A program made the position numbers and the translations under genes. Source: Adiantum capillus-veneris (taxonomy: Eukaryota > Streptophyta > Polypodiopsida > Polypodiales > Pteridaceae). From it: DNA of 64,000 nucleotides. Position 1 is the first letter of the stretch. Each line of letters begins with the position of its first letter. The DNA lies in assembly GCA_014529385.2 (NCBI GenBank), contig CM043959.1, positions 16,431,309-16,495,308 of the forward strand, written 5' to 3'. Positions 32,745 through 42,969 of this stretch are shown piece after piece. Under the pieces are notes generated by a model. The model searched no databases, was not told the origin of the DNA, and was given only the letters and a program-made list of their open reading frames with translations.

Positions 32745-32948
32745 GTGTCAGTTTTTGTTATGGCTCTTAACTCTTCTAAACAAAAATCTTTGCTTGCCAT
32801 TCCTGGTTTTTCAAAACAAGTCAGTATTAAAAATGACAAAGGAAAAAGAAAAATTGTAGTGCTTGATGATAACGATGTTGATGATATTGAAGTTCAAAGC
32901 GTTGGGTTAGAGGAAGCCAAAAGGCGTAAGAGAGCTAGAATTGCATAG
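32745..32948 (+). pseudogene. hAT transposase N-terminal piece with nuclear-localisation-like stretch
   Basis: Open frame with A-L-N-S-S-K-Q-K and S-I-K-N-D-K-G-K-R-K followed by an acidic stretch and K-R-R-K-R-A-R-I, a basic cluster of nuclear-localisation type. No BED zinc finger is visible, and the frame stops just before the catalytic part begins. Assignment rests on position inside the transposon. Confidence 0.45.
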
Positions 32949-34186
32949 AATGACAAGTGGATATCGCACTAATTTATGTGCTAGTAACACCATATGTGAA
33001 TTTCCATTTGTGGTGTATGTTGATGCTACATTGAATGAAGTGGCTACTCATTTTAGAAAAAGTGTAGCTGGCTTAGAAAAGTTAAGATCTTTGCAAGATG
33101 AATTTGATCTACCTTTTCTTAAGATAGAGGGCATACATACAATTCGATGGTTAAGTAGGCATAAATTCTTATGAAATTTTGTGAATTGCTTGAGCCATTG
33201 CTTGACTATTTCAAAAAGGAAAAAGAAAGCATTTTTGCTAAAATCTCTTCATTTGCATTTGTGTATGTTGCACATTACTTGGGTGATTTATTCTCTCATT
33301 TGACAAGTCTTAGTAAGCTCAATGCACTTATGTTGATGTGACTGCTATCTCTGGCATAGTGGATGCCGAAATTGTGGCAATGGAGAGTAAATTTGTGATG
33401 AGACCTAGCCTTGATCTCAATGCCTTAGAGCTAGATGGCTATGGATATCCTATAATTCCTGATTATGGGCCATCCAAAGGACTTTTATATGAACTAAGGT
33501 CATCAATGTGAGGCTCAAATTTTAGAAGTATTGAACTCACTCGAGAAAAAGATGGCTCTGATCTTGAAAATGCAATAATATTTCAAAAATCTTTCACAAG
33601 CCATATAATTGAGAATTTGAAAGAGAGATTTGAGGATACCTCTATTTTGAGCCATTTTAAACTTTTATCTCCTTCTTACTATCCTCCTACAAAATATTCT
33701 CGAAAAGATTTGAAAAACTTTGGTGGTGATGGGATAGAGGAGATTATAAAGTTCTATGGTCAAAGTAAAAGGTTGAAAGGGGGGGAGCTCATTGAGCCTT
33801 TCATTGATCCTTTTTTGTTGAGGAAAGAATTTCAAACTTTTAAATACCAAGCCTACAATGAGTGGAAGGGTTGGAACTTTAAAAATACATGGTGCTACAT
33901 TGGTAGCAATGAAACTTTGAGGGAAAAGTATGCATCATTACTATTGCTTGCTCAAATAGCATTGGTACAATGTTGTAGTACGGCTATTTGTGAGCGTGGC
34001 TTTAGTGTTCAAAATATTATCAAATCAAAGCTTAGGAATTCTCTTACTACTAAAAGCATGCGTACTTTGATGAGAATTTCTCTTAAAGGGCCTCCATTAA
34101 TGGAATTCAATTTTGATGAAGCGATTGGATTATGGCGGGACGATACAAAGACATCAAGACATGTATTTAGCTCCATTGAAGACTAG
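32941..34186 (+). pseudogene. hAT transposase, central and C-terminal part
   Basis: Reads in shifting plus frames: V-D-A-T-L-N-E-V-A-T-H-F-R-K-S-V, FDLPFLKIEGIHTIRWLSRH, a middle with stops (33175-33616), then an unbroken 190-codon frame. That frame holds the hAT dimerisation block LAQIALVQCCSTAICERGFS, then I-I-K-S-K-L-R-N-S-L. The style matches the zinc-finger-862-like branch of hAT proteins. Frames break at about 33175, 33340 and 33510. The catalytic residues cannot be placed with confidence. Confidence 0.8.
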
Positions 34187-34269
34187 ATTGTAAGTTTTTA
34201 TATCTTGTATTATTTTAAAGTTTAATATTTTGGATTAAATTTCTAAATTTTTTTATAATAATTTGTCTT

Positions 34270-34510
34270 CAGGTTTTTTGTCGAAGAAAAATGGATCAAA
34301 TTTTGTTGTTTCATCTTTGAGATCGGAGAAAAGATTCCTCTTCTATGAGTTTTCATATGTAGCTCTCCCTAGCCAATAGACATTTTGGTGTCTTTACTTT
34401 CGATAAAGAATGGATCAAATTTTGTTTTTTCGTTTTCAAGATAAGAGAAGATCTTGCTATGAGTTTCATATGTAACTTTCCTTTGCCAATAGGCACTTTG
34501 TTGCCTTGTT
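34270..34510. repeat. Degenerate tandem repeat after the hAT transposase
   Basis: Two copies of a roughly 118-base block sharing GAATGGATCAAATTTTGTT and ATGAGTTTTCATATGTA-like cores, near the right end of the transposon. Confidence 0.6.
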
Positions 34511-34991
34511 TTGTAATCAATTCGATTCAAATTAATGAAGATTTTGCTCTCTCAAAAGTTATTGTTTATTTGAATGTCCTGTAAGGTTTTATATGTTACT
34601 TCCTTTTTAATAGAAATTTTAGTAGCTCTCTCACTTGCCAATATACATTTTGTTGTTTCTCTTTGTACTAAATATTCTCTCAAAAGTTACTTTCTAATAT
34701 TCCATGCCAACAAACATTTTATTGTCTCTATATATGATTTAAGTATTGCTAAATTTAGAAATAATCTAATCATCTCAAAACTTAAATCTTACTCACAATC
34801 GGAGTAAATCTATTAAAAAAAAAATCTTTTTCTTCTTCTCACTTTGTAAAATTTAGAGAAGTAGGTTTTTTAAGTATAAAAGTTTTGGGTAGACTTAATT
34901 CACCTATGTCTATAGGTTTTCTACTTTTTTCACTCAAGACAATAGTTGTAGGTTTTATAAGACTAAAAACCAAGGTTTTTTTCGAGCACTG

Positions 34992-34999
34992 GTTGGAAT
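34992..34999. repeat. hAT target duplication, right
   Basis: GTTGGAAT, identical to 31108-31115. Confidence 0.9.
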
Positions 35000-35665
35000 G
35001 CCTCTTGAGTGTATGTGTGTGTGTGTGCGCGTGCGTGCGTGCATGCGTGTGTGTGTGTGTGTGTGCAATTCTAGATCCCCAAACTTCTTTGCTCTTGGCG
35101 TGCATCACCACAACGCTGCTTGCTCTCGTCAATGGTCTCAATTCCCCCAGTCTGCTGCTCACGGGCCAAATTCATGGGACATTGTCAAAAGCTTCAATCC
35201 CCCAAACCTACTGCTCACGGGCCTCCTGTCACATCGAGGCCAAGTTTGTGTGCTTTTTTGCATGTGTGCGTTCAGCACAACCACACAACCTGATCCCGCC
35301 TGGCTCAATTTCTACTGCAATCCCCCCTGCCAAGATGTGTGTGTTCACGCTTGGCTGAGGGATTCGCTACCTCAATTAATTGGTTACTTCTCGAATCTGC
35401 TGCTTGCTTAATTTATCCCTTGCAATAGCTTTGATTTCCTACGAGCTGCTTCTTCAATGCCTCGATTTAGAGTTGTTCCCTCTGCTTGACTCTGCAAGGC
35501 TACACTTGCAAGCTTATTGCATCGATTCTATCTCTTGCTTGTAAGCTTTCCTTCAAGCTTTGATTAGCCTTGCTTCCAAGCTTCCTCGACTGTCGGTAGA
35601 GCTCTAAAGGTTCCATCCTTGACAGGAAGAGTTGCACGCACGAGGTGTAGCCGAGATCTACCCTT
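35000..35665 (-). other. Leader of copia Z, part next to the 5' LTR
   Basis: Non-coding. Starts with a GT-rich microsatellite with GC variants (35012-35064). No gene is recognised. Confidence 0.45.
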
Positions 35666-35679
35666 GCTTTGGTTCCAAT
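35666..35679 (-). other. Primer-binding site of element Z, degenerate
   Basis: Minus strand after the LTR reads TTGGAACCAAAGC, matching TTGGTATCAGAGC at all but three positions. Confidence 0.55.
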
Positions 35680-35879
35680 TGATGGGTACTGCTGCTACAG
35701 AGTGTGCAAGAGACGGAAGGAGAAGAGGGAAGGGGATGAAGCACGGAGACAGGGAATTGGGTTAGTGGAGAGGAAAGTGAGAGACTAGTCAACTCTCTCA
35801 CTTTCTCTCCCTTTATTGATTAGAGAAAAAGTAAAGAGTAAGGGAGGTTTCCCACGGCCACCTAGCCTACATCCCAACA
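35680..35879 (-). repeat. 5' LTR of copia element Z
   Basis: 200 bases, TGTTGGGATG to GTACCCATCA on the minus strand, with proper TG...CA ends and TTAAG beyond. It is 13 bases longer than its partner at the left end of Z, mostly through an insertion ACTAGTCAACTCT-like stretch. Confidence 0.87.
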
Positions 35880-36038
35880 TTAAGCCCTACAAAAAAGAGA
35901 CACCAAGTGAACCAATTATTGAAGACCCTCTCAAAATCGAAGACCAATAAGAGGTGCTACAACTCGAAGCTATCATTTGGCATGAAGACAAGGTACTATG
36001 ACATGGTAAGAGTATCCGACGGTATCTTATTAAGTTCA
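35880..36038 (+). pseudogene. Chromodomain end of gypsy element W
   Basis: Resumes W's pol after copia Z: L-K-P-Y-K-K, P-I-I-E-D-P-L-K-I, then VLQLEAIIWHEDKVL and R-R-Y-L-I-K-F-K-K. The same text in reverse lies in Y at about 50110-50290. This is the chromodomain, which in chromoviruses steers integration to heterochromatin. A stop replaces Glu before V-L-Q-L, and an Arg codon has become a stop in L-R-H-G-K. The reading is cut at about 36038 by element V. Confidence 0.75.
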
Positions 36039-36936
36039 AAAAGTAACTTCTTAGTTTTGGCAAGCCATGTTTCGATCTCTGGGTACCCAAATGAATCTCA
36101 GCTCAGCATATCATTCGGAGACAGATGGTCAAACTGAGCGAGTGAATCAAGTCATTGAAGATATGCTTCGAGCACACTGCAACCATGCTTCGAGCATACT
36201 GCAACCAGCAACCCCAGCAATGGATCAAGTTTCTTTCCCTAGTTGAGTTTGCTTATAACTCATCTCATCATCCAGTCTCGGAATGTCACCCTTTAAAGCC
36301 TCGTATGGTCAGGAATGTTTAGTCCCTCTTCGATTAGCTGACCCAGCTCTTCATGTTCCTGCCGCTAAGTCTACCCTGGAAGAGATGGATCATCAACTTC
36401 TAGTCATTAGAGACAACCTAAAGAGAGCTAGTGATAGGCAGAAGAGCTACACTGATCTTCACCGCTCCGCTAGAAGCTTTAGCGAAGGCAAACAAGTTTC
36501 CCTCATAGTCAAAACCAAACACAGCTCCTTAAAGCTAGGAAAATTTCGTAAGCTTGCATTCAGATATTGTGGATCTTTTGGAATCCTTAGAAAGATAGGA
36601 GAACAAGCCTACGAGGTAGCCTTACTGCCTTACATGCGCATTCATAATGTTTTTCATGTCAACCTCCTTAAGAAATATGTTGCTGACCCTCTACATGTTT
36701 TGAATCATGATGACACCATTCTCATCAATCAGGAAGAATTTCAAATGGAACCAGAACAAGTTCTGGAAACTAAAGAGAAGCAACTGCGGCACAGGACAAT
36801 TCAAGAAGTACTAATCAAGTGGAAGGGCTATCCGATTGGACTAGCTAATTATCCAATTTCCAAGTGTTGGAGGATGAGCCCATGTAATTTATCTTTTGGA
36901 ATCAAATCAATATCTCCCTTTTGTCCAAACCCTTGA
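36039..36936 (+). pseudogene. Gypsy element V: integrase end and chromodomain
   Basis: A different chromovirus. F-W-Q-A-M-F-R-S-L-G-T and L-S-S-A-Y-H-S-E-T-D-G-Q-T-E-R-V-N hold the end of the integrase core. S-P-F-K-A-S-Y-G-Q-E follows, then R-K-L-A-F-R-Y-C-G-S-F-G-I-L (GPY/F), then R-I-H-N-V-F-H-V-N-L-L-K-K, then the chromodomain V-L-E-T-K-E-K-Q-L-R-H-R with V-L-I-K-W-K-G-Y-P. The final 217-codon frame is open, so V is less decayed than W. The N-terminal two thirds of pol are absent. V therefore entered as, or was cut to, a 5'-truncated piece. Confidence 0.85.
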
Positions 36937-37210
36937 TCATATTTTTGGTTGGTTCTTCGGATCAACTTATTATTATTTTTCAAGATATCGATGGCACTTT
37001 TAATGTAATTTTTAAAAGGATGTAATCAACAGTGATATTTATGGAATTCAAGCATCTCTAGTCAATCGATTCTTTTGATATTCAAATCATCTATGGTGTT
37101 TTACAAGTCTAATTGTTATGTTACTTGAAATATCTGATTACCAAGTGAAAGATGAGGTAGTAAGCTATAGACATAAGAGAAATAAGGATGGAGGTAGTAA
37201 ATTGGATACA

Positions 37211-37225
37211 CAAGGGAGGAGATAT
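37211..37225 (+). other. Polypurine tract of element V
   Basis: CAAGGGAGGAGATAT just before TGTAAGATTAATTG, the likely start of V's 3' LTR. Confidence 0.65.
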
Positions 37226-38023
37226 TGTAAGATTAATTGAAAGATCAGTATGAAATCCTTAACTGTCAAGAACATGGTATCAGTTGGATAATATCAACAG
37301 AGAAATGAGTCAACGCTCAAAACAGAAAAAGTTAAAGTCTAGGTAAGAATGGTAAGATTTTTACAAAGAGTATTGAGGCTAGACAGAGAGCGAAGTGAAG
37401 AAATGATCTTCAAACCTCACAAGAGAAACACAATCCGGTCACACCTAAGGAAAAATACCTAGTTGAGTAAGATCACGTTCAGTAATTAAAGTAACCCCAA
37501 GTCATTAAGACTTCTTTATGATTAAGACTTTTGAGTCATCACTAAAAATGAAAGAGAAGTGTATTATTCAAGGTCCATACCAGCTTCACTGTTATTTAAT
37601 TTAAATATCCTAAAGTTACTGACCATCTTCAATCATAAGTTGACCAAAGGTTGAGTCTGTCTACTCTCTAAAGCATGTCCCGAGCTGAGAACAACTCTTT
37701 CTTTTTGTTGGGGAGTTTTTAAGGTCCCTCCCTAAACCCTAGAGCCATTCAGAACTTTTTCAGCCTAAAAAATAATTTAGAAAAAGCAAGACCGACAAAG
37801 AAGTCATGCGAACAACGAGACTATTACTCCATAATGAAAAGACAAGGATATTCTGGATAAGAAATTACGTCATTCCTATATTTTTCCAAAAAGATTGAGA
37901 TTATTTTTATACTTCTTCGTCAAAAGCCGCGTGGGAATTGATCTAGATCGAGAACTGGTAGAAAAAGGGACTAACTTGATTGAAAGATAAAGTTAAGAGA
38001 TAGAGGATTTGAGAAGAAATTAG

Positions 38024-38165
38024 GGGCCAATAAGAATTGAGAAAGCAATTGGAGTCCAATAGGAATTGAGAAAAGAATTGGAGTCCAATAGGAATTGAGA
38101 AGAAATTGGGGTCCAATAGGAATTGATAAGAGAATTGGGGTCCAATAGGAATTGAGAAGAGAATT
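38024..38165. repeat. Minisatellite of five 27-29 base units
   Basis: Units share GGGTCCAATAGGAATTGAGA followed by AGAATT. They end 16 bases before the TATA box and are placed like promoter-proximal enhancer repeats. Confidence 0.88.
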
Positions 38166-38180
38166 CTACCCACCATTTCC

Positions 38181-38188
38181 TATATAAG
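38181..38188 (+). promoter_or_regulatory. TATA box in the V LTR
   Basis: TATATAAG followed by a pyrimidine-rich stretch; a start site about 25-30 bases on is expected. Confidence 0.6.
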
Positions 38189-38469
38189 CACCCCCTCTCC
38201 TTTGTAATTTTACACACATTGCTAAGCTACTTGCATACTTTCCATGCTCAAGATTATGCTCAAATCAAGGTTTCCATTAAACCTTGCTCTTGCTCTCTCA
38301 CTCTCTTGAAGGCCAAACCCTTGAGGGTTTTGTGAAGAAGCTCCTCTCTCCGTCCTCTTCGTCCTAAATCCCTTTCCTTCTTCCTTGAGCCTCACATCTC
38401 TTCAAGAAGGACTTCAACTCCACTACCCTCTTGTTTAGAGGAGGTAATCTTCACTTCTAGTAGGATTAA

Positions 38470-39300
38470 TTAACCTAAACCATGTGTTTAATACTAGGAA
38501 GGTTTATGTGCATCATATTAGATCTAAGCTTTAATGGTAACCTTGGAATTAGGATTAAGTATTAATGGTAGTTATGCATCATTAAGTTAAGCTTCAAAGG
38601 TAGATTTGCACTCTTAAGCTAAGCTTTAATGGTAACTTTGCACTTAGATGTAAGCTTTAGTGACTACCTTGTATTTTTAGTTTTAAACTTTAATGGTAAC
38701 CTCACAATTAGGGTTAAGTGCTAAGAGTGTCTATGCATCATTAAGTTAAACTTCAAAGCTATATTTGCACTCTTAAGCTAAGCTTTAATGGTAACTTTGC
38801 ACTTAGGTGTAAGCTTTAGTGACTATCTTGTATTTTAGGTTTAAGATTTAATGGTAACCTCACAATTAGGATTAAGTGCTAAGAGTATCTATGTATCACA
38901 TTAAGTTAAGCTTCAAAGAAATATTTGCACTCTTAAGCTAAGCTTTAATGGTAACTTTGCACTTAGGTGGAAGCTTTAGTGACTACTTTGTATTTCAGGT
39001 TTAAGCTTTAATGGTAACTTTGGAATTAGGGTTAAGTATTAATGGTAGTTATGCATCATTAACTTAAGCTTTCAAAGGTAGATTAAGGATGCAAAGCTTT
39101 AATGGTAACTTTTCACTTAGGTGTAAGTGACTACCTTGTATTTTGGGTTTAAGCTTAGGTGGTAACCTCGCAATTAGGGTTCAGTGCTAAGAGTATATAT
39201 GCATCATTAAGTTAAGCTTCAAAGGTAGAATTACACTCTTAAGCTAAGCTTTAATGGTAACTTTGCACTTAGGAAAAGCTTTGAAAGACAAACTTGCAAT
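38470..39300. repeat. Tandem array of about 158-base units
   Basis: CTCTTAAGCTAAGCTTTAAT recurs at 38611, 38770, 38930 and 39236, with a variant unit between the last two. Each unit repeats sub-blocks AAGCTTTAATGGTAAC and TTAGGGTTAAG, so the unit itself grew from shorter repeats. Confidence 0.88.
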
Positions 39301-39470
39301 TTAGGGTTTAGCTTCCATGGTGACCTTGTGTGTGATTAGGGTTAAGCTTCGATGGTGACCTTGTGTGTGATTAGGGTTAAGCTTCCATGGTGATCTTGTG
39401 TGATTAGGGTTAAGCTTCCATGGTGACCTTGTGTGATTAGGATTAAGATTCCATAGAAATCTTGTCTCAT
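39301..39470. repeat. Minisatellite of 33-35 base units
   Basis: Five units of TTAGGGTTAAGCTTCCATGG plus GACCTTGTGTG. The TTAGGG core is shared with the array to the left. Confidence 0.88.
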
Positions 39471-40547
39471 TAAAGAGAGAAAGGTTTAGTCTCATTATGG
39501 TAATCAAGATTAGCGTTTGCATGTCTCTTTACGGTAGGAAGAATGTATGGTTATAATCCTCTCTTCCAAGCTTTAATGGAAAGCTCTAGATTCCCATTTT
39601 ATCCCCAAAGCGAGATTTAATGGAAAGCTCGAAGACTCAAAAATTATAGGACGACTTTCTAGCTTCTTAAATGGAAATCTAGGCACCATAAGGAAAGAGT
39701 AGTTGTCTAAGCTCGATAGAAGTAGTTCATTTTTTGGTATTGAAGAGTATTTCTAAAGTTATCAATTTCAAGTTTGTTTGCAAATACGGGATGGGGGAGA
39801 TAGGGGATAACTTCACGGAATTGATCTCCGTGTTGTTTTGAACCAAAAACTCTACAAGATTCCATGGAGATGTTCCATGGATGGCAAAGAATTGCAAAAA
39901 CCTGGGAATCGTACAAAACGGGGATTGAATTTAAAAAGTTTGCATTTTCAAAGAGACATTAACAAACAAATGCATATGGCAAAAACTCGCTTGTATTTTC
40001 TAAATAAACTTGGCTGGTAGATAATTAATGAAAGTAGGAATTAAGGTTGATAAATGAATGAACCTGGAAATTACAACTAGGAGTTAAAAAGGAATCTTGA
40101 GGGGTGACATGGATAGCCCATTGCAAAACATAGATTTAACTAGGAGTTTTGAAGATTGTCTGGAAATGACCAGAAACTAAGATGGATCTTCTTGGGGTCA
40201 ATTTGATTGAAAGGACGGCCCATTGAGAGGATTCTCTTGAGGAACTTGACGGAGATTGGCCCTTTTTGGCTAGGGCAATGTAACCGGAAAGTTTGTTATA
40301 CCTAGGTCATTCATGCCCGAGGAATAAGGGACGAATGGGTTTGTTTTATTTTTGCCCAGCCGGGTGAAGTACCCGCGGTTTCTTATTGGAAAACGGCCAT
40401 AATTCGGGTATGGCCTGATGCCAATAGTTGGATGAGAAGGTCATACTCAAGGAGGATGATGTAATTGAATTAAGGAAATTTGTTCAATTTGGTTGCGTAA
40501 AAAGGAACTGGGAAGGCTAGGAATATAGGGGCTATCATGTGCATCTG
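39471..40547. other. No recognisable feature
   Basis: Non-coding flank between arrays; may belong to the V LTR or leader. Confidence 0.4.
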
Positions 40548-41090
40548 TAAACCAGATGGTGCTATACCTCTCAAAATAATGCTTAAGAAGGAATGATTAA
40601 ATTACTTGATGAGCCTTTCCCAAACACTTAATTCTGGGAAATATTGTGAAGGTGCTGCCATTTTGATGGCTTGTAACCGATTATCTTGGTCCTATACCTC
40701 TCAAAATAATGCTTAAGAAGGAATGATTAAATTACTTAATGAGCCAACCAGATGGTGCTATACCTCTCAAAATAATGCTTAAGAAGGAATGATTAAATTA
40801 CTTGATGAGCCTTTCCCAAACACTTAATTCGGGGAAATATTGTGAAGGTGCTGCCATTTTGATGGCTTGTAACCGATTATCTTGGTCCTATACCTCTCAA
40901 AATAATGATTAAGAAGGAATGATTAAATTACTTGATAAGCCAACCAGATGGTGCTATACCTCTCAAAATAATGCTTAAGAAGGAATGATTAAATTACTTG
41001 AGGATCCTTTTCCAAACACTTAATTCTGGGAAATATTGTGAAGGTGCTTCCATTTTGATGGCTTGTAACCGATTATCTTGGTCCTAAGTA
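40548..41090. repeat. Higher-order tandem repeat (130 + 66 bases)
   Basis: CTATACCTCTCAAAATAATG starts at 40562, 40692, 40758, 40888 and 40954, giving spacings 130, 66, 130, 66. The 196-base double unit is therefore repeated as a block. Confidence 0.92.
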
Positions 41091-41732
41091 AGGCAAGATG
41101 AATTGCTCGAAACTAAATTTGTTGCATGATTAGTTAGAAAACTAGTTACAAGCTAATCGTAGCAGATAAAGGTAAAGAAATGAATTAAAAGTTTCTAAAT
41201 AAAAATCTGGTGGGAACAACCAGATGAATTTCCTTGAACAAGGGTATGCAACAGATTGTATGTTGCTTGTTGTCTGACGATGTCTGATAGACTGTCGTCT
41301 TCCTGATTTTGTACTAGTTAGGTACTACCTCGGGAAGGGATTTTCATGGAATGGTTCGGTGGGTGGGCGGATCTGGAGGGTCAGATGGCCGGATGTTGAA
41401 TAAAAATTTTATGTTAAACGCTAGGACTATGCGGGATAAAAATGGGTAAGCGGGAATGAGCAAGACCAGATAGGATTACAAGATCTCTCTCCTTAGGGGA
41501 AAGCTATAACTACCGTGCCTGCTTGTCAGGAAAAAGGGGTTATCGCCATGAACCAAGGGAGAACAAGAAAGCAAGAGCAGATCCTCAAGTTAAAGATCAA
41601 GAGAATCAAGACTAAGGACCACGATTTTGGGTGTGGGTGACTGAAAGATGCCAAGGACGGATTAAATTATGATAAGCGGATAGAGTCGTCATATGATGGG
41701 ATTTACCCCCTTGGGTTGGCATTCAAGATAGG
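41091..41732. other. No recognisable feature
   Basis: Non-coding; no frame or repeat of note. Confidence 0.4.
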
Positions 41733-41900
41733 CTAGAGTCCTCTTTGGGTGTCGGTCTCAAGTGGGAGGGATACCTGCAGATAGATCTACGTCATTCCCT
41801 GGAGCAGCCTGGAAGACTAGAGTCCTCTTTGGGTGTCGGTCTCAAGTGGGAGGGATACCTGCAGATAGATCTACGTCATTCCCTGGAGCAGCCTGGAAGA
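41733..41900. repeat. 84-base exact tandem duplication
   Basis: Two adjacent copies starting CTAGAGTCCTCTTTGGGTGT appear identical, so the duplication is recent. Confidence 0.93.
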
Positions 41901-41929
41901 CTAGGTGAGTAGGGTCGAGTCTGGGTATG

Positions 41930-42964
41930 GCCCTCACAATGAGAGAGAACACACACACCCTCACACAAGGCTTGGAGGACACATGTCAAGCTCCTCTTCA
42001 TGTTGCCCTCATAGTGTGCCTAAAGCCTATTGGTTGGCCTCCCAAGGGATTCAACGATAATTTAGTTAATTCAATTGATTGTTTATGCATTTATCAAGTC
42101 CTATGTTTCAAAGGAAAAAGGGAGACACTTGTTCCAAGGCTAGCATACTTGCTTGATATGCACTAAGCATGTAATACGCCAGGCTTGAGGAGGTCCAATC
42201 AAGTGCAAGATAGTGCTAGAAGAGGGGATTGACCAAAGCCAGGAGGGGGCTAGCTTGGAGGGTATACTCTCCCACACACACACACACACACACACACTCA
42301 TTGTGTGAGTTGCAAAGTACAAGAGCTCCATCTCCTTCTCCAAGCTTGTAGAGAAGTTGAGTGCCTACACCAACACTCTTGGCTATGCAATGCAAATCCA
42401 ACAAGGAGTCATGCTCCAACGCTTAAGTTTGCCGTCCTCTCCATCTCCACTACTATGCTATTATATATGCTAAGCAAGAGGAGTGATGATAAGTGAGGAA
42501 CTATTTCTTTCTCCTCTGAATGTTTCTTCTTCCCCTTTCCTACCCTCATTCCTCGCTAGCTCTATCCACCTATGAAGGTGTTTGAGGCCTTGGGACTGAG
42601 GCCGAGGATGGTTTATGTTATGCTCGTGATGCATGAAGATTTCCATCTTCATTGCATCACCTAGTTTACAAGGAACACAAAGATTGTATTGTACCAAGTC
42701 TCTCTTGATGGGAGAATGTATAATACAAAATCCTATTGGACGGGGGACCAGCTCCACATAAATCTGGTGCTCAACCATTGTCAAGTTCTCTAAACTCTCT
42801 CTCTTGCAAAAGTATTGTTCATGCCAAGTTAGTTAAGCACTATGGTTATGTTTCTACCGCTAATTAAGTTCACCCTCTATGTTCTCAAAGTAGTCTCACA
42901 AAAATGCTCACTCTAATTCTCTTAATTCCACTATTCTCAAAGTTCATAGGCCATTTCCATTACA
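41930..42964 (+). repeat. 3' LTR of element W, 5'-truncated
   Basis: Matches the W 5' LTR from about 23350 onwards and ends CATTTCCATTACA at 42964. No primer-binding site follows; the next bases CATAC match the duplication at the left end of W. The CT tract of the left LTR is a 25-base CA tract here (42273-42297). Confidence 0.8.
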
Positions 42965-42969
42965 CATAC

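Larger units (their letters stand above)
31116..34991 (+). mobile_element. hAT DNA transposon, full length, decayed
   Basis: 3876 bases with terminal inverted repeats CAGTGCTCGAAAAAAACCT (first 19 bases identical, 24 of 25 overall) at 31116-31140 and 34967-34991. An exact 8-base duplication GTTGGAAT flanks it, the hAT signature. Inside are a microsatellite-rich left part and a broken hAT transposase on the plus strand. Ends are well preserved, so the element is younger than its host copia, but the transposase has lost its middle. It would move only with outside help. Confidence 0.92.
25294..35879 (-). mobile_element. Ty1-copia element Z, inserted in W, with internal inversion and nested hAT
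   Basis: LTRs of 187 and 200 bases at 25294-25480 and 35680-35879, both in the same direction. A perfect 5-base duplication TTAAG flanks them (25289-25293 and 35880-35884). Gag, protease and integrase lie on the minus strand at 29574-27130, RNase H at 26072-25640, and between these the RT lies on the plus strand. The polypurine tract beside the left LTR and the primer site beside the right LTR agree with minus orientation. The 10.6-kb length includes a 3.9-kb hAT transposon in the leader. Confidence 0.85.
37226..38460 (+). repeat. 3' LTR of element V, start defined, end not
   Basis: Begins TGTAAGATTAATTG after the polypurine tract. A minisatellite and a TATA box 0.95 kb in give a promoter-like arrangement, as in an LTR U3 region. 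No TG...CA end could be fixed because the other LTR is not in the window; the end given here is arbitrary and the LTR may run on through the arrays to the right. Confidence 0.55.
22880..42964 (+). mobile_element. Ty3-gypsy element W with nested insertions
   Basis: 5' LTR at 22880-24476, primer-binding site, leader, a shortened pol, and a 5'-truncated 3' LTR at 41930-42964. Flanking 5-base duplications are cctac (22875-22879) and catac (42965-42969), one mismatch. It belongs to the same LTR family as element Y (LTRs start TGTCATAAAA and end CATTACA). Copia element Z sits inside its integrase end, and the stretch between its chromodomain and 3' LTR is replaced by a piece of another gypsy element, V, with tandem arrays. 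Without the insertions W would be a short, internally deleted copy unable to encode its own proteins. Confidence 0.78.

Noticed and set aside
37943-38217. Minus-strand Phe/Leu/Pro repeat peptide
   Set aside because: Antisense reading of the 27-29 base minisatellite.
39301-39470. Interstitial telomere repeat
   Set aside because: TTAGGGTTAAG is only part of a 33-35 base unit, not the TTTAGGG heptamer in tandem.
40548-41090. CRISPR-like array
   Set aside because: Spacers are themselves repeated and the setting is a plant nuclear genome; it is a higher-order tandem repeat.
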